DNA of 64,000 bases from assembly GCA_022791635.1 (NCBI GenBank), contig JAAVZL010000013.1:1-64000 (forward strand), written 5' to 3'. Positions 25,485 to 35,918 of this stretch are shown here, one piece after another. A program made the position numbers and the translations under genes. The notes below the pieces were generated by a model that saw only the letters and a list, made by a program, of their open reading frames with translations, was not told the DNA's origin and ran no database searches. The first letter of the stretch is position 1. Every line of letters begins with the position of its first letter. This DNA is from Lachnospiraceae bacterium. GTDB taxonomy: Bacteria > Bacillota > Clostridia > Lachnospirales > Lachnospiraceae.

Positions 25485-26246
25485 ATGTTTACAAAGCGAA
25501 TTATCCCCTGTCTGGACGTACATGGCGGACGGGTGGTAAAGGGTGTCAATTTTGTGAATCTTCGGGATGCGGGAGATCCGGTGGAGATTGCGGCTGCTTA
25601 CGATAAGGCAGGTGCGGACGAGGTGGTATTTCTGGATATTACGGCCAGCTCCGACGCCAGAGCCACCGTGGTGGATATGGTGCGCCGGGTGGCGGAGAAA
25701 GTGTTCATTCCCTTTACCGTGGGCGGCGGCATCCGCACGGTGGAGGACTTCCGAGCCCTGCTTCGGGAGGGGGCGGACAAGATCTCCGTGAACTCCGCGG
25801 CCATTATGCGGCCGGAGCTTATCAGCGAGGCGGCGGACAAGTTCGGGAGCCAGTGCGTGGTGGTGGCCATTGACGCCAAGAGACGAGCGGACGGGAGCGG
25901 CTGGAATATCTACAAAAACGGCGGCCGGGTGGATATGGGAATCGACGCCGTAGAGTGGGCTATGAAGGCAGAGCGCCTGGGAGCCGGGGAGATCCTGCTT
26001 ACCAGCATGGACTGCGACGGCACAAAAGAGGGCTATGACCTTGCGCTGACCCGCACCGTTGGAGAACATGTATCCATACCGGTGATTGCCTCCGGCGGAG
26101 CCGGCACAAAGGAGCATTTTCTCGAGGCTTTCACCAAGGGAAAGGCCGATGCCGTCCTGGCGGCCTCACTGTTTCACTATAAGGAGCTTGAGATTCGAGA
26201 GCTGAAGGAGTATCTGCAAAAGCAGGGAATTCCCGTGCGTCTGTAA
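25485..26246 (+). CDS. hisF: Imidazole glycerol phosphate synthase, cyclase subunit
   Basis: TIM-barrel cyclase of 253 residues that converts PRFAR and ammonia to imidazole glycerol phosphate and AICAR. The N-terminal [20 protein letters not shown] carries the catalytic Asp11; [10 protein letters not shown] and [15 protein letters not shown] are the phosphate-binding loops, and [14 protein letters not shown] holds the second catalytic Asp near residue 175-180. It is closely coupled to hisH. Confidence 0.97.
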   Translation: MFTKRIIPCLDVHGGRVVKGVNFVNLRDAGDPVEIAAAYDKAGADEVVFLDITASSDARATVVDMVRRVAEKVFIPFTVGGGIRTVEDFRALLREGADKISVNSAAIMRPELISEAADKFGSQCVVVAIDAKRRADGSGWNIYKNGGRVDMGIDAVEWAMKAERLGAGEILLTSMDCDGTKEGYDLALTRTVGEHVSIPVIASGGAGTKEHFLEAFTKGKADAVLAASLFHYKELEIRELKEYLQKQGIPVRL

Positions 26247-26298
26247 AAGGAGAGCGGACAGGAACAAAAAACCAAGATAAAACAGGAGATAAAAACCT

Positions 26299-26973
26299 AT
26301 GGCAATGATTCAAAATGACTGGCTGGAGCCCTTAGCTCCGGAGTTTCGCAAGCCCTATTATAAGGAGCTGTTTCAATTTGTAAAGGAGGAGTACGCCACA
26401 AGAAAGGTGTTTCCCCCCGCGGAGGATATCTTTAACGCCTTTCATCTGACCCCCCTTCATGAGGTAAAGGTAGTAATTCTGGGACAGGATCCCTATCACA
26501 ACAACGGACAGGCCCATGGCCTGTGCTTTTCCGTAAAGCCGGAGGTGGAGGTTCCCCCCTCTCTGGTAAACATCTATCAGGAGCTCCACGACGATCTGGG
26601 CTGCTACATTCCCAATAACGGCTATCTCACCAAATGGGCCAGACAGGGAGTGCTGATGCTCAATACGGTGCTGACCGTGCGGGCCCACCAGGCCAATTCC
26701 CACCGGGGAAAGGGCTGGGAGGAATTCACAGATGCGGCCATCCGCATTCTCAATGAACAGGATCGGCCCATGGTCTTTATCCTGTGGGGAAGTCCGGCTC
26801 AGAAAAAGGCGGCGATGCTGCATAACCCGAAGCATCTCATTTTGAAGGCACCCCATCCAAGCCCCCTGTCCGCTTTTCGGGGCTTCTTTGGCAGCAGGCC
26901 CTTTAGCCAGACCAATGACTTCCTGGTAAAAAACGGCTTAGAGCCCATAGACTGGCAGATTGAAAATGTATAG
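26299..26973 (+). CDS. ung: Uracil-DNA glycosylase (family 1)
   Basis: Removes uracil from DNA at the start of base-excision repair. The water-activating loop GQDPYHNNGQAHGL has catalytic Asp64, and the minor-groove loop APHPSPLSAFRG has His187. Length of 224 residues is standard. The gene follows hisF after 52 bp with an AGGAG site, and overlaps the next gene by 8 bp. Confidence 0.97.
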   Translation: MAMIQNDWLEPLAPEFRKPYYKELFQFVKEEYATRKVFPPAEDIFNAFHLTPLHEVKVVILGQDPYHNNGQAHGLCFSVKPEVEVPPSLVNIYQELHDDLGCYIPNNGYLTKWARQGVLMLNTVLTVRAHQANSHRGKGWEEFTDAAIRILNEQDRPMVFILWGSPAQKKAAMLHNPKHLILKAPHPSPLSAFRGFFGSRPFSQTNDFLVKNGLEPIDWQIENV

Positions 26974-28648
26974 ACAGTATCAGGCGGTAAAAGAGTGGCT
27001 TCTGGGGCAGAAGAAAGGCACACGGGTTATGCTTTTGCTTCTCACAGCCGTCGTAACCCTCTATATTGTGTTGGGCTTGTGGCTGCTTCCGGAGATGATG
27101 GAAGCCGTCCCCATGGATACGAAATATTGGAAGGTAAAAATCCTGGCAGCCCTTGTGCTGCTGCTTCCAGTGTACGCCCTTCTTTTGTGGGCAGCCTTCC
27201 GCTGTTCCTTTTTCTCCATAAAAGTAGGAACCTGGGAAGAGTTTGAAACCAACAAGCTTCTGGTAAAAAGAACAAAGGGGACAGAAGAAAAAGAGGCGCC
27301 CCGGCGGCTCTGGCTCTGGTTCCTGGCAGGCTTCCTTCTCACCTTCCTCTGGCTGATGGTGTATTACTACGCCTATTTTCCCGGCTCCTTTGACTGGGAC
27401 AACCTGGATCAGTGGTGGCAGATACAGAACAGCCAGTACGACACCTGGCACCCGGTCTTCCACACCCTTTTGATAGCCCTGTTTTCCAAAATCGTGAACC
27501 ACTATGGCTTTGCGGTTTTTATGCAGCTCTTTCTGTACAGCCTCATCTGCGGCTACCTGCTTGTGACCATGGCCAAATGGCAGTTTCCAGCCTGGAGCCT
27601 TTGGCTGACAGAGCTTTTCCTGGCGGCAAATCCTCAGACCCACCGGATTCTCCTCTTTATGTGGAAAGACAGTGCCCTGACGCTCTTTATGCTCCTCTTT
27701 ACCGGATACCTTCTGAATGTCTGGCTAAGCGGCGGAAAGTGGCTTAAAAAACGGCGAAATCTGGCCCTCTGGATTCTGGTACTGATCTCCGTCTCCATGG
27801 TACGGCACAACGGCATCCTTTTCACCATCCCCCTTCTGGCCCTTACCTTCCTTTGCTTTCTGGAAATTCGCAGAGAAAGCGCAATTTCGCTGGCGCTGAT
27901 GCTTACAGGGATGCTCCTCATCAAGTATCCCCTGTACAATCTGGTAGGAGCCAGCCGCCCCGAGCAGACCTATGTAGAGACAGTGGGAGTGCCCATGACC
28001 ATCCTCTGCAACATTCACGAGACAGCGCCAGAAAGCCTGGATCCCAAGGCCGAGGCCTTCCTGGCCTCCATCGGCCCCGAGAAGCGATGGAAGATCTATG
28101 AGCTCGGAAATTACAATTCCTTTAAGTTTGTAACCAATGCCAACGCCGTAATCTCCGAGACAGATCCGGAAGATTTCCTGCGCTTTACTGCCCGAACAGC
28201 CGGCAATGCCCCAGGCCTTGCCCTACAGGCCGTCTATCAGGTCACCCGCATGGTATGGGATATCCGTGGAACGACCCCCTGGCACAAAGATCTAGAGTTT
28301 CAGCTTCGAGAAAATGAGTGGGAATTTGCTTATGTAGAGGGCCGGGCGAATCTACGGGAGGCATTAAATGATTTTGACAGCTGGGTCATGAACAGCCCCC
28401 TGGATGCTTTCTTCTCCTACAACGGCCTCCACCTTCTGGCCCTGATCCTCTCCACCCTCTTTGTATTCGCAAAAAAGGGAAAGAGCTGGAAGGCCCTGTG
28501 TATAACCTTGCCCCTACTAGCCTACAGCTACGGAACCATGCTGCTGCTGTGCGGACCAACCTATCGCTTCTTCCACTTCAACAGCGTGATTTTCGTGCCT
28601 TTATGTCTTTTGCTCTTTTCAAATAAAAAAGAATCTGACGCGAAATAA
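26966..28648 (+). CDS. Large polytopic membrane protein, DUF6020-like
   Basis: Membrane protein of 560 residues with about ten hydrophobic segments and extracellular loops. Conserved-looking motifs are YFPGSFDWDNLDQWW (about 140), YDTWHPVFHTLL, FMWKDSALTLF and a positively charged site near RHNGILFTIPLL, all reminiscent of DUF6020/GT-C-like proteins of clostridia that may handle lipid-linked sugars. ATG 26966 lies inside the end of ung (8-bp overlap). Its last codons fall inside the palindrome at 28630. Function is unproven. Confidence 0.75.
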   Translation: MYRQYQAVKEWLLGQKKGTRVMLLLLTAVVTLYIVLGLWLLPEMMEAVPMDTKYWKVKILAALVLLLPVYALLLWAAFRCSFFSIKVGTWEEFETNKLLVKRTKGTEEKEAPRRLWLWFLAGFLLTFLWLMVYYYAYFPGSFDWDNLDQWWQIQNSQYDTWHPVFHTLLIALFSKIVNHYGFAVFMQLFLYSLICGYLLVTMAKWQFPAWSLWLTELFLAANPQTHRILLFMWKDSALTLFMLLFTGYLLNVWLSGGKWLKKRRNLALWILVLISVSMVRHNGILFTIPLLALTFLCFLEIRRESAISLALMLTGMLLIKYPLYNLVGASRPEQTYVETVGVPMTILCNIHETAPESLDPKAEAFLASIGPEKRWKIYELGNYNSFKFVTNANAVISETDPEDFLRFTARTAGNAPGLALQAVYQVTRMVWDIRGTTPWHKDLEFQLRENEWEFAYVEGRANLREALNDFDSWVMNSPLDAFFSYNGLHLLALILSTLFVFAKKGKSWKALCITLPLLAYSYGTMLLLCGPTYRFFHFNSVIFVPLCLLLFSNKKESDAK

Positions 28649-28848
28649 AACAGCGGGCTTTTCCAATATCCGGTGTCCGGCTGTTCGCGTACAGGCTGTC
28701 TGATATGGACGGACATTGACCTAAAATATTTACATTACTTCAAAACTTTGAAAGGACAATGTACGACCAGAGCAGACAGAATGTACGAGAACCGTCCGAA
28801 CACGGATATGGAAAAGCCCGCTGTTTTATTTCGCGGCAGATTCTCTCC
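28630..28848. repeat. Long imperfect palindrome, copy B
   Basis: About 220 bases; outer arms GAATCTGACGCGAAATAAAA and the complement near 28819-28842, inner arms CTTTTCCAATATCCGGTGTC and the partner ending CGGATATGGAAAAG. Compared with the reverse complement of copy A the inner arms are nearly identical (GGCTGTTCGCGTACAGGC; AGAATGTACGAGAACCGTCC), but B has about 40 extra bases in the loop. It sits between convergent genes and includes the stop codon of the membrane protein. Confidence 0.8.
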
Positions 28849-28849
28849 T

Positions 28850-29032
28850 TTATTCTTTTATAATATCTAATTCCGTCAGATTGATGCCAGAGGCCATCAA
28901 AATAACCTTAAGTTCAATATAGCGCCCTTTCATGGCTTTATAGACAGCAGAATTTTTTTCAGCCAAAACCATGTAATTTTGAAGCCTTGCAAATTCTTCC
29001 ACATTTTTTTGCATTAATTCTTTTTCGGTCAT
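28850..29032 (-). CDS. Small conserved protein, unknown function
   Basis: Protein of 60 residues (MTEKELMQKNVEEFARLQNY...), mostly helical by composition, without signal peptide or membrane segment. A strong AGAGGTGAT site precedes the start, which supports expression. It is 106 bp upstream of nothing on its own strand except the activase gene further right, and appears to be a single-gene unit ending in the palindrome at 28630. No family was recognised. Confidence 0.6.
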   Translation of the reverse strand: MTEKELMQKNVEEFARLQNYMVLAEKNSAVYKAMKGRYIELKVILMASGINLTELDIIKE

Positions 29033-29138
29033 ATGAAATCACCTCTTTTTATATTACAGTTCACTCCCGATGTCAGTAACCTTTTTATACCCTCATTATA
29101 GTGGATAACCGAAAGAGTGTAAAGGCGATTCTGGCAAT

Positions 29139-32100
29139 TTAGGCGAGATTCTTATGAGCCGTAGCCAGCATAAGCTTCAGGCGGTTCAGCTGATTCACCT
29201 CACTGGCGCCGGGATCATAGTCAATAGCTATCACATTAGAAGACGGATAAGCTCTCCGAAGCTCCTTAATCACTCCCTTCCCCACCACATGATTAGGCAG
29301 ACAGCCAAAAGGCTGGGTGCAGACAATATTATGTACACCATTCTGAATAAGCTCCAGCATCTCCCCAGTCAGGAACCATCCCTCCCCCGTCTGATTGCCC
29401 AGAGACACAAACCTAGAAGCCATCTTTCCCATCTCGTCAATATTGCCAGGCGGAACAAAGTGAACACTTCTTTGAAGCGCCTTTACCGCCGGCCCCCGAA
29501 GCCACTCCATAGCCTTTATCCCCAGGCGGCCCTTGCGGGCGGAAGAACGCTTTTTCCCCAGATAGTCAGCCTTAAATTCATTGTTTTTAAAACAGTAGAG
29601 AAGAAAATCCATCAGATCCGGCACCACCGCCTCCGCACCCTCAGACTCCAGAAGCTCTACAATGTGATTGTTGGCCGAGGGAGAAAACTTTACCAGAATC
29701 TCCCCTACCACCCCCACCCGGGGCTTTTTCAGATCCTCATAAATAGGAAGCCTGTCAAAATCCTCCACAATACCCTTACATATTTTTACAAATCCCCTAT
29801 AAGACGCATGACTCCTAGAAAGAAAATCCCGACAAATCCTCTTCCACTTCTCATGAAGCCTGTTAGCGGCGCCAGGAACCTTCTCATAGGGACGCATCCG
29901 ATAGAGCACCCGCAGAAAAATATCACCGAACACCAGCCCGTACAAGCCTTTGACAGCCAACCCAGGTGTGAGCTTAAAGCCCGGATTCTTCTCAAGACCG
30001 CTTAAGTTGAGAGAAATCACCGGAATATCCGGATATCCCGCCTTCTCGAGAGCCCTGCGGATAAAGCCGATATAGTTAGTAGCGCGGCACCCCCCGCCAG
30101 TCTGGGAAATGATAACAGCCAGCTTTTCCGGATTGTATTTTCCCGAGAGAAGGGCAGTCATAATCTGTCCCACCACCACCAGAGAGGGATAGCAGGCATC
30201 GTTGTTCACATATTTTAAGCCCATATCAATGGCCGCCTTGTCAGAATCCGGAAGCACCTGAAGATCAAAGCCGGAGGCCCGGAAGGCAGGCTCAATCAGG
30301 TCAAAATGAATGGGCGACATCTGCGGGCACAGGATGGTATGAGTTCCTCGCATTTCCTCCGTAAATACACAGCGATCATAGGAGGAGGACACAATAGAGC
30401 GGCACACGGCTTTCTGCTCCCGCACCCGCAAAGCAGAGATAAGAGAGCGGACACGGATCCGTGCGGCGCCTAAATTGTTCACCTCGTCAATCTTCAGGCA
30501 GGTGTAGATCTTCCCCGAATTGCTCAAAATGTCATTCACCTGATCCGTAGTCACGGCGTCCAGACCACAGCCAAAGGAATTGAGCTGAATCAAATCCACA
30601 TCCTCCCGGGTTTTTACGAAATTGGCGGCTGCGTAGAGGCGGGAATGGTACATCCACTGATCCATCACCATCAGAGGCCGCTCCACCCCATAGAGATGGC
30701 TGACGGAATCCTCCGTCAATACGGCAATGCCGTAGGAATTGATAAGCTCCGGGATACCGTGGTTGATCTCCGGATCAACGTGGTAGGGCCGTCCGGCCAG
30801 GACAATGCCCCTTCGCCCCGCCTCCTTTAAATAGGAAAGAGTTTCCTCTCCCTTGCGCATCATATCCTCTCTGACATTCTCCAGCTCCTTCCAGGCCTTG
30901 CGGGCGGCGGCGGAGATCTCGGCGGCAGGAATGTGGTATTTCCCTCCAAATTCCTCTATAAGGCGCTTTTCCAGAATCCCCTCGCTTTCAAAGGAGAGGA
31001 AGGGATGGAAAAAGTCAATGGATCCGTCCATCAGCTCATCGATATTATTCTTGATGTTCTCCGCATAAGAGGTGACAATAGGACAATTGTAGTGGTTCCC
31101 TGCTTCAGGAAATTCATTTCGCTCATAGGGAATACAGGGATAGAAGATAAACCTAAGTCCCTTGCGGATAAGCCAGGCCACATGGCCGTGGGCCAGCTTG
31201 GCCGGATAGCATTCCGACTCGCTGGGAATGGACTCAATGCCAAGCTCATAAATCTTCCGGTTAGAGGCAGGAGAGAGCACCACCCGGTACTTAAGCTCCG
31301 TAAAAAAAGTAAACCAGAAGGGATAATTTTCGTAAAAATTCAAAACCCTGGGAATCCCCACCAGGCCTCTTAGCGCCTGATCCTCGGGAAGGGGCGTATA
31401 GCCAAAGAGCCGCTGATTCTTATACTCATAGAGATTGGGAATATGCTCCTGATTCCGGGTCTTCCCGATGCCCCGCTCACAGCGGTTGCCGGAAATAAAC
31501 TGGCGGCCTCCCGTAAAGCGGTTGATGGTCAGGCGGCAATTGTTGGTGCAGCCCTTGCACTTGGACATGGTGGTGGTAAATTCCAGTCGGTTGATCTGCT
31601 CGATGGAGAGCATGGTGGTCTCGGCACCCGGAGTGTAGCGCTCCCGTGCAATGAGGGCCGCTCCGAAGGCGCCCATAATGCCGGCAATGTCCGGCCGAAC
31701 CACCTCACAGCCCGCAATTTTCTCAAAGCTTCTAAGGACTGCGTCGTTGTAGAAGGTGCCTCCCTGGACCACGATATGCTTCCCCAAGGAGGAGGCGTCG
31801 GAGACCTTGATCACCTTAAAGAGAGCATTCTTAATCACCGAGTAGGCCAAGCCTGCGGAGATATCGGAAACCTTGGCTCCTTCCTTCTGGGCCTGCTTCA
31901 CCTTGGAATTCATAAATACCGTACAGCGGGTTCCCAGATCAATGGGATGCTCCGCAAAGAGAGCCTCCTTCGAAAAATCCTCCACACTGTAATTTAAGGA
32001 GCCTGCAAAGGTCTCGATAAAGGAGCCACAGCCGGAGGAGCAGGCCTCGTTGAGCTGCACGCTGTCCACGGTATGGTTGCGGATGCGGATGCATTTCATG

Positions 32101-33380
32101 TCCTGCCCGCCGATATCCAGGATGCAGTCCACCTCCGGGTCAAAGAATTCGGCGGCATAGTAATGGGCCACCGTCTCCACCTCGCCCTCATCCAGCATCA
32201 GGGCCGCTTTGATGAGGGCCTCCCCGTAGCCGGTGGAGCAGGAGCGTGCAATGCGGGCATTCTTCGGAAGAAAACGATAAATCTCACGGATGGCCCGCAG
32301 AGTCGTCTTTAAGGGGCTTCCGTTGTTGCTGCTATAGAAGGAATATAAAAGAGAGCCGTCCTCTGCCACCAGGGCGGCCTTGGTGGTGGTGCTTCCGGCG
32401 TCAATGCCCAGAAAGCAGTTCCCCTCATAGGCCTGGAAGTCGCTTCTGAGAACCTCGTGGCGGCTGTGGCGCTCCTGAAATTTGCCGTACTCGTAGCGGG
32501 AAGTAAAGAGAGGCTCCATGCGCTCTACCTCAAAATCCATCTGAATATGAGAGCGGAGGCGTTCCTTTAATGCGCTTAAGCGGACCGTCACCTGGGGATC
32601 GCTGTTCCTGGCAGCGCCCATGGCCGCAAACAGATGGGAATGGCTGGGGGCAATGGTGTGCTCCTCATCCAGCTTCAGGGTGCGGATAAAGGCAGCCCGA
32701 AGCTCCGAGAGAAAATGAAGCGGCCCTCCTAAGAAGGCCACGTGTCCCCGGATAGGCTTGCCGCAGGCGAGGCCGCTGATGGTCTGATTGACCACAGCCT
32801 GAAAAATGGAGGCGGCCAAGTCCTCTTTTGTGGCCCCTTCGTTGATGAGAGGCTGAATATCTGATTTGGCAAACACGCCGCAGCGGGCGGCGATAGTATA
32901 CAGAGATTGGTAATTTTTGGCATACTCATTGAGGCCGGAGGCATCCGTCTGTAAGAGAGAGGCCATCTGATCGATAAAGGAGCCGGTGCCTCCGGCGCAA
33001 ATGCCGTTCATGCGCTGATCAATATTTCCTCCCTGGAAATAGATGATCTTGGCGTCCTCGCCTCCCAGCTCAATGGCAACGTCGGTCTTTGGAGCCTCGG
33101 CCTCCAGCGCCTGGGCTACCGCAACTACCTCCTGAACAAAGGGGATCTCAAGATGGCGCGCAAGAGCCAGGCCTCCCGAGCCGGTGATGGCAGGAGAGAG
33201 GATCTCATCGCCAAGCCTTTCCTCCGCCCGTTCAAGAAGCGTGGCCAGCGTGTCCTGAATATTTGCAAAATGACGTTCATAGTCAGAAAATAACAAATCC
33301 TGGTTCCCGTCCAGAACAGTGATTTTCACCGTTGTGGAACCAATGTCAATTCCAAGCTTATATGCAGTCAGATTGTTCAT
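29139..33380 (-). CDS. Acyl-CoA dehydratase activase-related protein
   Basis: Very large protein (1413 residues), the typical size of the fused 2-hydroxyacyl-CoA dehydratase activase-like family. It has two ASKHA ATPase (BcrAD/BadF/BadG) domains, at about 8-270 ([17 protein letters not shown]) and 325-590 ([18 protein letters not shown]), then a Cys motif CKGCTNNC near residue 630, a DUF2229 domain (about 690-900) and a C-terminal dehydratase-subunit-like region. True activases hydrolyse ATP to inject an electron into the dehydratase; the substrate of the fused form is unknown. The ribosome binding site is weak. Confidence 0.88.
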   Translation of the reverse strand: MNNLTAYKLGIDIGSTTVKITVLDGNQDLLFSDYERHFANIQDTLATLLERAEERLGDEILSPAITGSGGLALARHLEIPFVQEVVAVAQALEAEAPKTDVAIELGGEDAKIIYFQGGNIDQRMNGICAGGTGSFIDQMASLLQTDASGLNEYAKNYQSLYTIAARCGVFAKSDIQPLINEGATKEDLAASIFQAVVNQTISGLACGKPIRGHVAFLGGPLHFLSELRAAFIRTLKLDEEHTIAPSHSHLFAAMGAARNSDPQVTVRLSALKERLRSHIQMDFEVERMEPLFTSRYEYGKFQERHSRHEVLRSDFQAYEGNCFLGIDAGSTTTKAALVAEDGSLLYSFYSSNNGSPLKTTLRAIREIYRFLPKNARIARSCSTGYGEALIKAALMLDEGEVETVAHYYAAEFFDPEVDCILDIGGQDMKCIRIRNHTVDSVQLNEACSSGCGSFIETFAGSLNYSVEDFSKEALFAEHPIDLGTRCTVFMNSKVKQAQKEGAKVSDISAGLAYSVIKNALFKVIKVSDASSLGKHIVVQGGTFYNDAVLRSFEKIAGCEVVRPDIAGIMGAFGAALIARERYTPGAETTMLSIEQINRLEFTTTMSKCKGCTNNCRLTINRFTGGRQFISGNRCERGIGKTRNQEHIPNLYEYKNQRLFGYTPLPEDQALRGLVGIPRVLNFYENYPFWFTFFTELKYRVVLSPASNRKIYELGIESIPSESECYPAKLAHGHVAWLIRKGLRFIFYPCIPYERNEFPEAGNHYNCPIVTSYAENIKNNIDELMDGSIDFFHPFLSFESEGILEKRLIEEFGGKYHIPAAEISAAARKAWKELENVREDMMRKGEETLSYLKEAGRRGIVLAGRPYHVDPEINHGIPELINSYGIAVLTEDSVSHLYGVERPLMVMDQWMYHSRLYAAANFVKTREDVDLIQLNSFGCGLDAVTTDQVNDILSNSGKIYTCLKIDEVNNLGAARIRVRSLISALRVREQKAVCRSIVSSSYDRCVFTEEMRGTHTILCPQMSPIHFDLIEPAFRASGFDLQVLPDSDKAAIDMGLKYVNNDACYPSLVVVGQIMTALLSGKYNPEKLAVIISQTGGGCRATNYIGFIRRALEKAGYPDIPVISLNLSGLEKNPGFKLTPGLAVKGLYGLVFGDIFLRVLYRMRPYEKVPGAANRLHEKWKRICRDFLSRSHASYRGFVKICKGIVEDFDRLPIYEDLKKPRVGVVGEILVKFSPSANNHIVELLESEGAEAVVPDLMDFLLYCFKNNEFKADYLGKKRSSARKGRLGIKAMEWLRGPAVKALQRSVHFVPPGNIDEMGKMASRFVSLGNQTGEGWFLTGEMLELIQNGVHNIVCTQPFGCLPNHVVGKGVIKELRRAYPSSNVIAIDYDPGASEVNQLNRLKLMLATAHKNLA

Positions 33381-33615
33381 AGACCAATATTTCTGCAGGA
33401 TATGTACTGCAGCCTCCTAAACTACATGATTTTACATTATACGACACTTAAAATATTAAGGCAAATAAAAAAATTATAAAATATTTTCTTAAGTTTTGCC
33501 AGAAGTGATGATTTGCGGTTGTCATTTTCAAAATTTGGGAGAATGAGAGACAGAAATTGGAAAAGATGCATATAGTATCTAATAAAATAAGGAAGAATTT
33601 GAGGTAAACTTTTCT

Positions 33616-33816
33616 ATGAATCATTGCCATGGTTTTCTTCATATTGTACAAAAAGGGGACACCCTTTATCTTTTAAGCCGGAGATACCGGGTGCCGCTCT
33701 GGGCCATTTTAAATGCCAATCCTTATGTGAACATTTACAACCTGCAGATAGGAGATGAGATCTGCATTCCCCGCAGAGTGCGGCCAAGAGACGGCGAATG
33801 CTTCTCCTGTGATTGA
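33616..33816 (+). CDS. Small LysM-domain protein
   Basis: Protein of 66 residues consisting almost wholly of one LysM domain (HIVQKGDTLYLLSRRYRVPL...LQIGDEICIP), with a Cys-containing tail. LysM binds peptidoglycan or chitin-like glycans. There is no signal peptide, so it may act inside the cell, for example on the forespore or spore coat, where short LysM proteins such as SafA-like forms occur. The GAGGT site is 10 bases upstream. Confidence 0.8.
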   Translation: MNHCHGFLHIVQKGDTLYLLSRRYRVPLWAILNANPYVNIYNLQIGDEICIPRRVRPRDGECFSCD

Positions 33817-33894
33817 CAAATCCCAAGGGCTCACCTATAATAAATCAAAAGAGTTTCCAAGATGTACGCAAAAAGAAAGGAAGATTACAACTGC

Positions 33895-34776
33895 ATGAAC
33901 TGGATTGATAAGCTGGAGAAGAAGCTCGGACGGTATGCCATCCGGAACCTGATGTACTATATTATTATTTTATATGCGGTGGGGTATGTGGTTCAGCTCT
34001 TTGCGCCTGAATTTTATATGTCCTATCTGTCTCTGGATGTGGTGCCGATTCTGCACGGGCAGATTTGGCGGCTGTTTACCTTTTTGATTTATCCGCCCAG
34101 CTCCGGTTTGTTCTGGTTCCTTATCAGTCTGTATCTGTACTATTCTATCGGAAGGACCTTGGAGTACCAGTGGGGAACCTTTCGGTTTAATCTTTACTTT
34201 TTGACCGGAGTGCTTCTTCACATTGTGGCGGCTTTTGTGTGTCAGTTTGTCTTTGGGGTGAACTTGGGACAGTTCTTCGGAACCTACTGGCTGAACAATT
34301 CGCTGTTCCTCGCCTTTGCGGCTACTTATCCCAATATGCAGTTTATGCTGTTTTTTATCCTTCCCATTAAGGCAAAGACTCTGGGAATTATCTACGGAAT
34401 CTATTTTGGCGTGGAGATTTTGGCAGGCTTCCTTGCACAATATTTAACAATCAATATGCTGACTGCTCTGATGAGGATCGGAATCGTCGTACATCCTGCT
34501 TATAGCGTGATGGCTCTTCTTTCTCTGGGAAATTTCATCCTTTTCTTTTTTGGAATGCGGAACATGCACCGCTATTCTCCCAAGGAGATTCACCGCAGGC
34601 AGACTTATGTGCGCAGCGTAAAGCGGGGAGAGAGGGCTGTAGGAACCCACAAATGCGCCATTTGCGGCCGCACGGAGAAGGACGGGGAGGATTTGGAATT
34701 TCGGTTCTGCTCCAAATGCAACGGGAATTATGAGTACTGCCAGGAGCATTTGTTTACGCATACCCATGTAAAATAA
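33895..34776 (+). CDS. Rhomboid-like membrane protein with zinc ribbon
   Basis: Protein of 293 residues with six or seven membrane segments arranged as in rhomboids (HGQIWRLFTFLIYPP after TM1), followed by a cytoplasmic C-terminal zinc-binding part CAICG-x(14)-CSKCNGNYEYCQEH. The catalytic GxSG serine motif of active rhomboid proteases is not seen; the matching region reads LNNSLFLAFAA, so it is probably a pseudo-protease. The start at 33895 is chosen for the AAAGGAAG site; ATG 33862 is an alternative. Confidence 0.78.
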   Translation: MNWIDKLEKKLGRYAIRNLMYYIIILYAVGYVVQLFAPEFYMSYLSLDVVPILHGQIWRLFTFLIYPPSSGLFWFLISLYLYYSIGRTLEYQWGTFRFNLYFLTGVLLHIVAAFVCQFVFGVNLGQFFGTYWLNNSLFLAFAATYPNMQFMLFFILPIKAKTLGIIYGIYFGVEILAGFLAQYLTINMLTALMRIGIVVHPAYSVMALLSLGNFILFFFGMRNMHRYSPKEIHRRQTYVRSVKRGERAVGTHKCAICGRTEKDGEDLEFRFCSKCNGNYEYCQEHLFTHTHVK

Positions 34777-34931
34777 AAGGGGAATAATGGAAAAAGAGGG
34801 GGCTGCCGTAAAATAAGTCCCTTCTTTTTTTAAAATCTTCCTACACAACGTATGATGGTATTTCCCGGGGAAGAGTGTTACAATTTTAACAACTTAGTAG
34901 ATACGGGACTTTAAATTAGGAGGAATGTGGT

Positions 34932-35720
34932 ATGAATGCACCAGCGGAAATTGCACAAAATTATGTAGGGATTGGGAAAAAGAAGACGGAGCTGCCGGCG
35001 GTGAAGATGTTCGTGCTGGGAATCCTGGCGGGAATGTTTATTGGCTTTGGAGCCATCGGCTTTCAGGTTGCCACAGCCACCATCGGCGGGAGCCTTGGAA
35101 AGTTTGTGGGAGCCTTTTTGTTCCCCACGGGCCTGGCTCTGGTTCTGCTTGCGGGAAGCGAGCTCTTTACGGGAAATTGCCTTCTGGTGATCCCCCTGCT
35201 TGAGAAGGAAGCAACTCTGACAGGGGTGCTGAAGAACTGGCTCTTTGTATACCTTGGAAATTTTGTGGGAAGTACGATTTTAGCGTTCCTGCTGGTGTAT
35301 GGACATACGCCCTCGGCAATGGACGGAGCTCTTATGAATACGATCATGTCCACGGCGACCGCAAAGGTAGCCCTTAGTGTGGGAGACGCTGTTTTCCGGG
35401 GAATTCTCTGCAACATTATGGTGTGTCTGGCTGTGTGGATGTCCTTTGCGGCCAAGACGGCGGGAGGCAAGATTGCAGCTCTTTATCTTCCCATCGTAGT
35501 CTTTGTACTGGCCGGCTTTGAGCACAGCGTTGCCAATATGTATTATATTATGGCCGGCATCTTCTGCAACGGCGTTTACGGTGTGGGAGAGGCAAGCGTG
35601 AATGTGGGAAGCATGCTTGTGAACAATCTGCTTCCGGTTACTATCGGCAATATTATCGGCGGCGGCATGATTGGACTTACATACTGGTTCCTTTATTTGA
35701 AGGGAGCTAAGAAGGCTTAG
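34932..35720 (+). CDS. Formate/nitrite transporter family channel
   Basis: FNT-family pentameric channel of 262 residues with six membrane segments. Signature regions are GFGAIGFQVA, LAGSELFTGNCLLV and FVLAGFEHSVANMYYI, the latter containing the conserved central His. In fermenting clostridia it most likely exports formate or hydrosulfide, or imports nitrite. A strong AGGAGG site precedes it, and a strong terminator follows at 35777. Confidence 0.92.
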   Translation: MNAPAEIAQNYVGIGKKKTELPAVKMFVLGILAGMFIGFGAIGFQVATATIGGSLGKFVGAFLFPTGLALVLLAGSELFTGNCLLVIPLLEKEATLTGVLKNWLFVYLGNFVGSTILAFLLVYGHTPSAMDGALMNTIMSTATAKVALSVGDAVFRGILCNIMVCLAVWMSFAAKTAGGKIAALYLPIVVFVLAGFEHSVANMYYIMAGIFCNGVYGVGEASVNVGSMLVNNLLPVTIGNIIGGGMIGLTYWFLYLKGAKKA

Positions 35721-35776
35721 AGCCAAGAGATTGCTATTGAATGATGGAAACAACACAAACGGGTTCAAAAGGATTC

Positions 35777-35821
35777 GCCTGTCTCGGAAATAGAAGCTTT
35801 TATTTCCGAGACAGGCTTTTT
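35777..35821 (+). terminator. Terminator after the FNT channel
   Basis: GCCTGTCTCGGAAATA (35777-35792) and TATTTCCGAGACAGGC (35801-35816) form a perfect 16-bp stem followed by TTTTT. It ends the single-gene FNT transcript. Confidence 0.95.
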
Positions 35822-35918
35822 GAGTTTCTAAAATATTGAATAGATATGGACAGGAAAACCGGTTCATGCTATACTTGTTTTACCTTACATAAGGAATTAT
35901 AGGGAAAGGAGGAAGATT

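Noticed and set aside
23455..28870. Short frames beginning MSGCSRTGCLI at both palindromes, which look like a conserved small protein.
   Set aside because: The shared sequence comes from the repeated palindrome itself; no ribosome binding sites and diverging ends. They are not counted as genes.
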